DNA of 36,867 nucleotides from positions 1-36,867 of the forward strand of contig CABQCC010000002.1 in NCBI GenBank assembly GCA_902462495.1, in the 5' to 3' direction. Source of the stretch: an uncultured Eubacterium sp. (lineage in GTDB: Bacteria > Bacillota > Clostridia > Oscillospirales > Acutalibacteraceae). The translations under genes and the position numbers were made by a program. The notes beneath the pieces are model-generated. The model was not told the origin of the DNA and ran no database searches. It saw only the letters and a program-made list of their open reading frames with translations. Shown piece by piece: positions 25,501 to 30,381 of the stretch (position 1 is the stretch's first letter; every line of letters begins with the position of its first letter).

Positions 25501-25747
25501 AGATATGAAATTCAGCGTGGTTAATAAAGACAGTACTTTATCTGCAAACAAATATGACAATGAAGTACTTGCTTATTATGTAAAAGCCGGAATTTCTACT
25601 GCAAGTATTACTATTGAAACTCATGACGGTGCATATACTATTCCGAGTTGTGGTGTTAAATCATTGGTTAATATCGAAAAGTTTACCGTTGACCCACTTG
25701 GAAATGTTAACAAAGTGAACAAAGAAAAACGAATGTATTTTAATTAA
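22508..25747 (+). CDS. cas9: CRISPR-associated endonuclease Cas9, type II-C
   Basis: Cas9 cuts double-stranded DNA matched by crRNA in complex with tracrRNA. From the ATG at 22508 (AAAGGAG upstream) it is 1079 aa, the compact size of II-C proteins. Domains in order: RuvC-I with D8 in GIGLDCGIASVG; an arginine-rich bridge helix around residues 55-75 (RRRIRRHQHRLQR); the REC lobe; RuvC-II with E509 in LNIELAREL; HNH with H590 in YVDIDHIIPYS; RuvC-III with H726, H727 and D730 in HHAVDA; and a C-terminal PAM-interacting region. All nuclease residues are present, so it should be active. In-frame codons upstream to 22376 lie in the tracrRNA gene and are not part of the protein. The PAM cannot be read. 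It is followed 2 nt later by cas1. Confidence 0.97.
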   Translation: MKYGIGLDCGIASVGYCVTELDSNDEPKRIVRLGSRIFDKAENPKDGSSLAKPRREARGLRRRIRRHQHRLQRIRYMLVSDGIVNQCELGAMFQGQLSDIYEIRTRALDEPISNVEFARVLINLAQRRGFKSNRKVDENTKDKETGKLLGAIEKNRENIAKNGYRTVGEMLYKDERYSKYKRNKGEDYLNTVSRDMIADEIKMIFSAQRSFCMPFATEEIEARYTDIVMSQRPFDLGPGEGNEKSPSPYSGNQIEKMVGRCTFFPEEYRAVKASYSFQLFSLLQGINNITLVDDGGNAFSLSQQERNELKEYCFKTKSVTYASIRKKLKISPDFKFKNITYTEKGVVESEKKTKFQHLNIYHQMKSTLGDAMNSLSHDELDEIGRIFTFYKNDTKIIEALEKTDIDKGLYPALLNLPSFSKTGHISVKACKLLIPFLEEGKTYNEACECAGLDFKAHSNAEKQMLLPPKSDELDDIVNPVVRRAVSQTVKVVNAIIREMGASPTYLNIELARELSKSKKERDEIEKNYLLNRAKNEKIKKEIVDNFGFEPKGQDIVKLKLYHEQDGICPYSLKSIEYDRLFEVGYVDIDHIIPYSACFDDSYNNKVLTFSSENRQKRNRVPLEYLPENKKSDYCVWVNSNIRNYRKKQNLLKEHFTEKDKEDFKQRNLNDTKYLSRVLYNYINDNLLFEDFANGRKRHVISVNGAATAHMRKCWGIDKIRENGDLHHAVDAAVISCVTQGMVNKISKYSFDRETMFDVDYRTGEVKERFSLPYPNFRKELEARSEIEDEKRLKSVLLSFPNYSYDDAESAKPAFASRMPRRKVTGPAHKDTIRSGKVDGCKISKVELTSLKLKNGAIEDYYNLKSDTLLYNALLQRLIEFDGDAKQAFAEEFHKPKADGTPGPIVKKVKLIERSSSSVKARNENKLGIADNGSMVRIDVFYVENDGYYFVPIYVADTIKPTLPNLACVPGEKPWKEMDDKDFVFSLYPNDLIRITAKKDMKFSVVNKDSTLSANKYDNEVLAYYVKAGISTASITIETHDGAYTIPSCGVKSLVNIEKFTVDPLGNVNKVNKEKRMYFN

Positions 25748-25749
25748 TT

Positions 25750-26649
25750 ATGGCTTACAGAAATATTTTTATTGCCAACGAAGCAAGGTTGAAATTGAAA
25801 AATAATCAGTTGATTGTTTTCAACGGCGAGGAACTCTCGTTCCCTATTGAGGATATTCGTTCAATCGTTGTTGATAATCCGTACACTTCGCTTACGGGTA
25901 AACTGATGGCAAAGCTTGCTGATGACGGAGTTTGTCTGATTATATGCAACGACAAGCACATTCCGTCTTGCGAGCTTTTGCCGATTGGTTCATATTGCCG
26001 AATGAATAAGCGAATTAATCTTCAATTTTCTCAATCGAAGCCACGGCTTAAAAAGATTTGGCAAAAAATTGTGCAGGCAAAAATCAACAATCAAGCAAAA
26101 TGTCTTGAACTTAATGAGATTGATGAGGCACAAACTTTGTATTCAATTTCAAAAAGTGTTGCGTCGGGAGATACAACAAACAGAGAGGGCTATGCCGCAA
26201 GATTGTATTTTAAATCGCTTTTTGGTGATGATTTTAAACGAGATGATGAAAACAGCATAAATGCTGCGCTTAATTACGGATATGCGATTTTGCGTTCGTT
26301 TATTGCTAAAACAATTGTTGCTTACGGGCTTGAGCCGTCACTCGGCATACATCACAAAAGCCAGCTTAATCAATTTAATTTGGCAGATGATATTATTGAG
26401 CCGTATCGACCGATTATTGACAGTTTTGTTTATCAAAATTATGTTGGGTGGGGCGAAGAATTTTTCACTCCGCAAAAGGCAGAACTTCAACTTTTGCTAA
26501 ACTGTGCGACCGAAATTGACGGCAACCGTCACAGCGTGGCAAATGCAATAGAACTTACAGTTCAAAGCATAATTTCTTCGTTTGAAAATGAAGAAATTGC
26601 ATTGAAATTACCGAATTTGATTGATATATCATATTTTAATTATGACTAA
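25750..26649 (+). CDS. cas1: CRISPR integrase Cas1, type II
   Basis: Cas1 with Cas2 inserts new spacers into the array. The 299-aa length and motifs fit subtype II: the N-terminal YRNIFIANEARLKLKNNQL, then E146 in NREGYAARLYF, the GLEPSLGIHHKSQLNQFNL segment with H201/H202, and E217 in DIIEPYRP, which together form the metal site. It starts 2 nt after the cas9 stop and overlaps cas2 by 8 nt. No csn2 or cas4 is present in the locus, which is the definition of II-C. Confidence 0.97.
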   Translation: MAYRNIFIANEARLKLKNNQLIVFNGEELSFPIEDIRSIVVDNPYTSLTGKLMAKLADDGVCLIICNDKHIPSCELLPIGSYCRMNKRINLQFSQSKPRLKKIWQKIVQAKINNQAKCLELNEIDEAQTLYSISKSVASGDTTNREGYAARLYFKSLFGDDFKRDDENSINAALNYGYAILRSFIAKTIVAYGLEPSLGIHHKSQLNQFNLADDIIEPYRPIIDSFVYQNYVGWGEEFFTPQKAELQLLLNCATEIDGNRHSVANAIELTVQSIISSFENEEIALKLPNLIDISYFNYD

Positions 26650-26962
26650 GTTTATGAGGATGATTGTATTCTTTGACCTGCCGGTTACAGAAAAAGCCGC
26701 ACAAAAGGCGGCAACTAAATTCAGAAATTTTCTTATCAATGATGGCTATTTGATGGTTCAGTATTCGGTTTATTCAAGAGTTTGCAATGGCTATGATGCG
26801 GTTAAAACACATGAAAAACGGTTGAAACAACATTTACCGCCAAACGGCTCGGTGCGATTGCTTACGATTACCGAAAAGCAGTACGAGTCTATGCAGATTT
26901 TGCTTGGCGAATATATCCAATCGGATATTCCCGTTGCATATGAGCAGTTAACTTTGTTGTAA
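26642..26962 (+). CDS. cas2: CRISPR adaptor protein Cas2
   Basis: From the ATG at 26642 the product is 106 aa with the ferredoxin-like Cas2 fold: MRMIVFFDLPVTEKA carrying the conserved D12, then FLINDGYLMVQYSVYSRV, and SVRLLTITEKQYESM. In the Cas1-Cas2 integrase it bridges two Cas1 dimers and holds the prespacer. The start inside the cas1 end (8-nt overlap) indicates coupling; an earlier in-frame ATG at 26621 would extend it by seven residues not seen in the family. The terminator at 26971 follows at once and ends the cas operon. Confidence 0.95.
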   Translation: MTKFMRMIVFFDLPVTEKAAQKAATKFRNFLINDGYLMVQYSVYSRVCNGYDAVKTHEKRLKQHLPPNGSVRLLTITEKQYESMQILLGEYIQSDIPVAYEQLTLL

Positions 26963-26970
26963 AAAAGAGA

Positions 26971-27008
26971 AAAAGCACAGCAGAAAATTAATTCTGTTGT
27001 GCTTTTTT
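26971..27008. terminator. Bidirectional terminator between cas2 and the CRISPR array
   Basis: A stem with one G-U pair (arms 26974-26985 and 26991-27002) has TTTTTT on the plus-strand side and a T-rich run on the minus-strand side. It would stop both the cas operon and crRNA transcripts coming from the array. Confidence 0.8.
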
Positions 27009-27059
27009 ATCTCAAATTTTTCTTGAAACGCCCTAATTTACTGTGCCTTTTGTTCCCAT
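27009..27059. other. Presumed CRISPR leader with inverted partial repeats
   Basis: The 51 bp between terminator and first repeat contain, on plus, AATTTTTCTTG (27016-27026) and CCCTAATTT (27031-27039). Both are pieces of the repeat in the opposite orientation. RNA read on minus from the promoter in repeat 1 would carry anti-repeat-like modules before reaching the terminator. Confidence 0.5.
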
Positions 27060-27068
27060 ATTATAACA
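27060..27068 (-). promoter_or_regulatory. Repeat-embedded extended -10 (first of nine copies)
   Basis: On minus the repeat ends TGTTATAAT, a perfect extended -10. A weak -35 (TTCCCT) lies 17 nt upstream in the same repeat. The same element is in all nine repeats. Promoters of this kind drive individual crRNAs in the type II-C system of Neisseria meningitidis. Confidence 0.6.
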
Positions 27069-27621
27069 TACCAAGAAAAATTAGGGAACTACAATGATAA
27101 AACAAATTGTTATTCTAAACCTGTTAATTATAACATACCAAGAAAAATTAGGGAACTACAATTCCCTTAGTGACATATTTGTTTTACCTCCTATTATAAC
27201 ATACCAAGAAAAATTAGGGAACTACAATATTAATGCATAGCCACTTGCACCATATATATTATAACATACCAAGAAAAATTAGGGAACTACAATAATTCAA
27301 AAATTAATGAACAGGTTAAAGTAATTATAACATACCAAGAAAAATTAGGGAACTACAATTTAATTGCTCTTTTACTTGTCGCTCTTATTATTATAACATA
27401 CCAAGAAAAATTAGGGAACTACAATAGCCACCGCTTGACCCGATTTTTGCGGAGTATTATAACATACCAAGAAAAATTAGGGAACTACAATGAATTTACT
27501 CAGACGCCTATGTATGACCGATTATAACATACCAAGAAAAATTAGGGAACTACAATCGAATGTTTGGATTATGTTTTTGACAATCATTATAACATACCAA
27601 GAAAAATTAGGGAAGTACAAT
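27060..27621 (-). CRISPR. CRISPR array, type II-C: nine 36-bp repeats, eight spacers
   Basis: Repeats start at 27060, 27127, 27193, 27258, 27324, 27390, 27456, 27521 and 27586; each is 36 bp. Spacers are 31, 30, 29, 30, 30, 30, 29 and 29 bp. Eight repeats are identical; the last has one change (GGGAAGTACAAT in place of GGGAACTACAAT). Orientation minus follows from the tracrRNA anti-repeat, which is on plus. Read that way each repeat begins ATTGTAGTTCCC and ends with the extended -10 TGTTATAAT, so each can start a crRNA in the following spacer. The variant repeat marks the older end, leaving the cas2-proximal end as the probable integration site. No spacer has an obvious match in the window. 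Confidence 0.97.
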
Positions 27622-27650
27622 TGTTTTACTTGTCCAAGTTAGCGAAAAAC

Positions 27651-27821
27651 CTATTTTGTGCCTAATGATAGTATTTTTTCAATTACTAACTGTTCGCACC
27701 ATTCAGGACATTTACGGGTGCCGTTTTCTCAATTCTGTAAAGTCCTTAAAGGTATTTTTGTAAGTTCGGAAGTCTTGGTTTGCGTTAAGTTAACTGACTT
27801 TCTCGCCTCTTTTATTGTCAT
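27651..27821 (-). pseudogene. Broken XRE-type helix-turn-helix gene with in-frame TGA
   Basis: On minus, an ATG at 27819-27821 is preceded by AAAGGAG with 7-8 nt spacing. The frame reads MTIKEARKSVNLTQTKTSEL, then TKIPLRTLQN, a TGA, then ENGTRKCPEWCEQLVIEK to a stop at 27651: 57 codons in all. This matches a small single-domain helix-turn-helix family common in gut Firmicutes, in which the position of the TGA is a tryptophan (NWENG type). A single TGG-to-TGA change thus breaks an otherwise intact gene. TGA is a normal stop elsewhere in the window (hpf, the polymerase gene), so recoding is unlikely. It lies between the last repeat and a decayed repeat. Confidence 0.8.
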
Positions 27822-27877
27822 TTGTCTAACTCCTTTCGTTTATTCTATGGTTTCATCATACGCCTATTGAGCGTAAA

Positions 27878-27913
27878 GTTGTAAAATGTCAAGAAAAATT
27901 AAGAAACTATAAT
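27878..27913 (-). repeat. Decayed outlying CRISPR repeat
   Basis: The 36 bp align without gaps to the array repeat with 28 identities, including an unbroken core CAAGAAAAATTA at 27890-27901. Most differences are transitions. It lies 256 bp beyond the last array repeat. On minus it now contains TTGACA (27887-27892), placed about 66 bp before the start of the broken helix-turn-helix gene, and may have served as that gene's -35. Confidence 0.75.
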
Positions 27914-27937
27914 TTTTCGAAATCAATAAAAATTTAG

Positions 27938-29128
27938 TCAGGCTTTGGTTTTGGTTGAGAATTTGCCGAGGAGTTTTGTGCTCAGCAGCAGGATAATCGG
28001 GAAGATTGTGGCTACGAGGATGCCGACTTTTAGGTTGTCCTTTGCCATTGACGACACGAAGCCGACAAGGCTTGGACCTGCGCTGCATCCGAGGTCGCCG
28101 CCGAGTGCGAGCAGTGCAAACATTGCCGTTCCGCCTTTGGTGAGCATTGCCGACGAAATCGAGAATGTTCCCGGCCACATAATTCCAACGCAGAAGCCAC
28201 AGATTGAGCAACCTATCAGCGACAGCGCCGGTATCGGTGAAAGTGATACAACTAAATACGCTCCGATACATACAATGCACGAAACAGGAATTAATTTCTT
28301 TTGCGAAATTTTGTCACCAAACTTGCCGTAAAGTGCTCGTGATGTGCCCATCAATAGTGCGAATGAAAGCGGTCCTGCAAGGTCGCCGACCGTTTTGGAA
28401 ATTCCCAACCCCTCTTTCGCAAAAGTTGACACCCATTGTGAAATTGCCTGCTCGCTTGCACCCGAACAAACCATCATTATGAACAGAATTATAAACACCT
28501 TTGATGTGAACAGTTCTTTTATGTTCATACCTTTTTCGCCCGAATCAATCAAGTTTGCTATTGGTACTTTTGCAAAAACAATGGCGTTGATTATTGGTAA
28601 TATTGCCCAAATGACGGCGACAATTCGCCAATTTTCGATGCCGAAAATATTGAAAAACACGGTGCTTAACAGCACGACTGCCATATGTCCCCAACAGTAG
28701 AACGAGTGCAAAAGGCTCATTGCTTTTTCCTTGTTATCGGTTGGGCACGCTTCAACTATCGGGCTGACCAAAACCTCCAAAATTCCGCCTCCGATTGCGT
28801 AAATCATAACCGAAATCAGCAGACCGATAAAATGATTAGGCAACACAAACGGCAGTACGGCAAGGCTTGCCAGACCGAGTGCCGACAGAAAATGTGCCAA
28901 AACCATTGATGTGCGGTAGCCGACTTTGTCGATTGCCTTTGCCGACAGCAAGTCAACCAAAAGTTGAACTGTGAAATTGAAAGAAATCAGCAATGTAATT
29001 TGTGACAGCGGAATGTCGAATTCTTTTTGAAAAGTAACAAACAGCAACGGTGCAAAATTGTTGACTATTGCCTGAACTATGTATGCCAAAAAGCAAGCGT
29101 TGACGGTTGACTTGAAATTCTGTTTCAT
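27938..29128 (-). CDS. Major facilitator superfamily transporter
   Basis: From the ATG at 29126-29128 (AAGGT upstream) the product is 396 aa with about 12 hydrophobic segments in two halves. Typical MFS features are the first loop LLSAKAIDKVGYRTSMVLAH after segment 2, the central hydrophilic stretch near residues 190-205 and the second-half loop ALYGKFGDKISQKK. Sequences such as GGGILEVLVSPIVEACP and LLHSFYCWGHM place it near sugar- or fucose-permease-like MFS proteins of Firmicutes, but I cannot name a substrate. The earlier in-frame start at 29176 lacks a binding site. It reads toward the CRISPR locus and is divergent from hpf. Confidence 0.88.
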   Translation of the reverse strand: MKQNFKSTVNACFLAYIVQAIVNNFAPLLFVTFQKEFDIPLSQITLLISFNFTVQLLVDLLSAKAIDKVGYRTSMVLAHFLSALGLASLAVLPFVLPNHFIGLLISVMIYAIGGGILEVLVSPIVEACPTDNKEKAMSLLHSFYCWGHMAVVLLSTVFFNIFGIENWRIVAVIWAILPIINAIVFAKVPIANLIDSGEKGMNIKELFTSKVFIILFIMMVCSGASEQAISQWVSTFAKEGLGISKTVGDLAGPLSFALLMGTSRALYGKFGDKISQKKLIPVSCIVCIGAYLVVSLSPIPALSLIGCSICGFCVGIMWPGTFSISSAMLTKGGTAMFALLALGGDLGCSAGPSLVGFVSSMAKDNLKVGILVATIFPIILLLSTKLLGKFSTKTKA

Positions 29129-29185
29129 ATTTTTACCTTTTTGTAAAAAAATAATGCGTGAATTTGTCATACACACATCAATTCT

Positions 29186-29213
29186 ATTATATCATAAAAA
29201 AGGAATTTTACAA
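29186..29213 (-). promoter_or_regulatory. Probable promoter of the MFS gene
   Basis: On minus TTGTAA (29208-29213), 16 nt, then TATAAT (29186-29191) preceded by TGA as an extended -10, about 60 bp before the start. Confidence 0.55.
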
Positions 29214-29239
29214 TACTTTTATTAGCTCACAATACAGGG

Positions 29240-29245
29240 TATAAT
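29240..29245 (+). promoter_or_regulatory. Possible -10 element of the hpf promoter
   Basis: A TATAAT lies 55 bp before the hpf start, but no good -35 is seen at 16-18 nt. Two Shine-Dalgarno-like sites follow, GGGAGG at 29253-29258 and GGAGG at 29288-29292; only the second is correctly placed for the ATG at 29300. Confidence 0.35.
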
Positions 29246-29299
29246 GATTATAGGGAGGAAAAACATTTCTCTCACTATTGTTCGAATGGAGGCATAAGT

Positions 29300-29848
29300 A
29301 TGATTAACATTACAGCAAGAGGCTTCGATTTGAAGCAGGGCGCAAAAGACGGCATTGAAAAGGAACTCAAGAGAATTGAAAGAATGCTGCCGGATAACGC
29401 AACATTTGATGTTACGCTCAGCAAGGAGCGTGGAGAATACGAATGTGATATTACGGTGAAAAATGTCGGCTCTTTCATCAGAGGTGAAGCAAGAGCAGAT
29501 CGTATTGAGCCGGTTGTTGATATGGCGGTTGATGATTTGAAGCGTAAGCTTCGCAAACTCAAGACCTTCTTTGTTGACAAAAAACGCAAAGGCGGAATTG
29601 ATGAAATCGCAACTGCATTTGATGATTTGGATGAAGATGTTACAATGGACGATTTCGACCAAGTTTATTACGATTCGGTCGATGTCAACAGAGTTAAGCA
29701 CATCACACCAAACACAATGACGGACGATGAAGCAATTGTTCAGATGGAAATGCTCGGACACACATTCTTTGTGTATATCGGCATTGACGGCGAAACAAAG
29801 ATAGTTTACAAGCGTAAAAACGGTTACGGCGTTCTCGTTTGTGACTGA
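29300..29848 (+). CDS. hpf: Ribosome hibernation promoting factor, long form
   Basis: Long HPF dimerises 70S ribosomes into inactive 100S particles in stationary phase. The 182-aa protein has the N-terminal S30AE/YfiA domain (MINITARGFDLKQGAKDGIEK is its opening, followed by DVTLSKERGEYECDITV and the basic helix VDDLKRKLRKLKTFF). After an acidic linker near residues 105-125 comes the C-terminal dimerisation domain, VNRVKHITPNTMTDDEAIVQMEMLGHTFFVYI in part, with the typical RKNGYGVL ending. Length and both domains match Firmicute long HPF. A strong bidirectional terminator follows. Confidence 0.96.
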   Translation: MINITARGFDLKQGAKDGIEKELKRIERMLPDNATFDVTLSKERGEYECDITVKNVGSFIRGEARADRIEPVVDMAVDDLKRKLRKLKTFFVDKKRKGGIDEIATAFDDLDEDVTMDDFDQVYYDSVDVNRVKHITPNTMTDDEAIVQMEMLGHTFFVYIGIDGETKIVYKRKNGYGVLVCD

Positions 29849-29865
29849 TTCATAATGATTAACTT

Positions 29866-29905
29866 AAAAAAACGATGCGGTCGAGAGACTGCATCGTTTT
29901 TTTTT
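29866..29905. terminator. Bidirectional terminator between hpf and the convergent small gene
   Basis: An 11-bp stem with one G-U pair (ACGATGCGGTC, loop GAGA, GACTGCATCGT) is flanked by A residues on the left and a long T-run on the right, so it can act on both strands. Confidence 0.85.
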
Positions 29906-29915
29906 GTTTGTGTAT

Positions 29916-30257
29916 TTATTTTGAAATGATGAGTTTGAGGACTTCCTGTGCGGCGGAGCAGGCAGGGCAATCGCAGAATTTTTCGCCTTTTGCCTGAAGT
30001 TCTTTTGCGTGTGCAAGGAATTCTTTTGCGGTTTCTTCGTCGAATTTTTCCGAAGCCACAAACTCAACCATTGCGTCAACAGGGAGAATGTCAGCCTTGA
30101 TTTCGTCAACAAGTTCTCTGAACTTTTTGTCCTCTCTTGTTGTGCCGACGGCAACGAGATATTCGTCGGCCTTTGTTTTGAGTTCCTGACAGCAGTACGG
30201 TGCAGAAATCATCTCTCTTATTTTGTCGATAATTTGATATTTAAGCTCTTGTGTCAT
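29916..30257 (-). CDS. Small protein with CC and CxCxxC cysteine motifs, function unknown
   Basis: The 113-aa product has no membrane segment or signal peptide and is predicted to be mostly helical and acidic. Cysteines are grouped as C22-C23 in PYCCQEL and C95, C97, C100 in FCDCPAC near the C-terminus, a likely metal or zinc site. I recognise this as a conserved hypothetical family of gut Clostridia, sometimes labelled heat-shock or chaperone related in annotations, but I have no solid basis for a function. The start at 30255-30257 has a good GGAG site (read on minus, AAAGGAGTAATCG before the ATG). It is a single-gene unit convergent with hpf. Confidence 0.75.
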   Translation of the reverse strand: MTQELKYQIIDKIREMISAPYCCQELKTKADEYLVAVGTTREDKKFRELVDEIKADILPVDAMVEFVASEKFDEETAKEFLAHAKELQAKGEKFCDCPACSAAQEVLKLIISK

Positions 30258-30319
30258 AACGATTACTCCTTTTGTACTTTATATTATAATTGTAACATTA
30301 CATTTATCGGTTGTAAAGG

Positions 30320-30348
30320 TTGAAAATCATTTTTTACTTTGGTATAAT
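30320..30348 (+). promoter_or_regulatory. Promoter of the GH95-like gene
   Basis: TTGAAA (30320-30325), 17 nt, and TATAAT (30343-30348) with TGG before it as an extended -10. It lies 34 nt before the GTG start. Confidence 0.7.
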
Positions 30349-30381
30349 AAAATATAATTTATATGAAAAAAGGGGATTGCT

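Noticed and set aside
26642..27059. A csn2 or cas4 gene that would make the system II-A or II-B
   Set aside because: Only a terminator and a 51-bp leader lie between cas2 and the array, and neither gene is found upstream of cas9.
27229..27257. Self-targeting by spacer 3 of the dusB-murA intergenic region (shared CACCATATAT near 1061)
   Set aside because: The match is only about 10 nt, AT-rich, and at the end of the guide distant from the repeat, so it lacks a seed match.
27730..27735. Recoding of the TGA in the helix-turn-helix gene as tryptophan or selenocysteine
   Set aside because: TGA ends hpf and the EpsG-like gene in this window, TGG is used for tryptophan everywhere, and no selenocysteine element is apparent. 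A nonsense mutation is simpler.
29222..29761. 179-codon minus-strand frame opposite hpf
   Set aside because: Antisense shadow of hpf with odd cysteine and histidine content.
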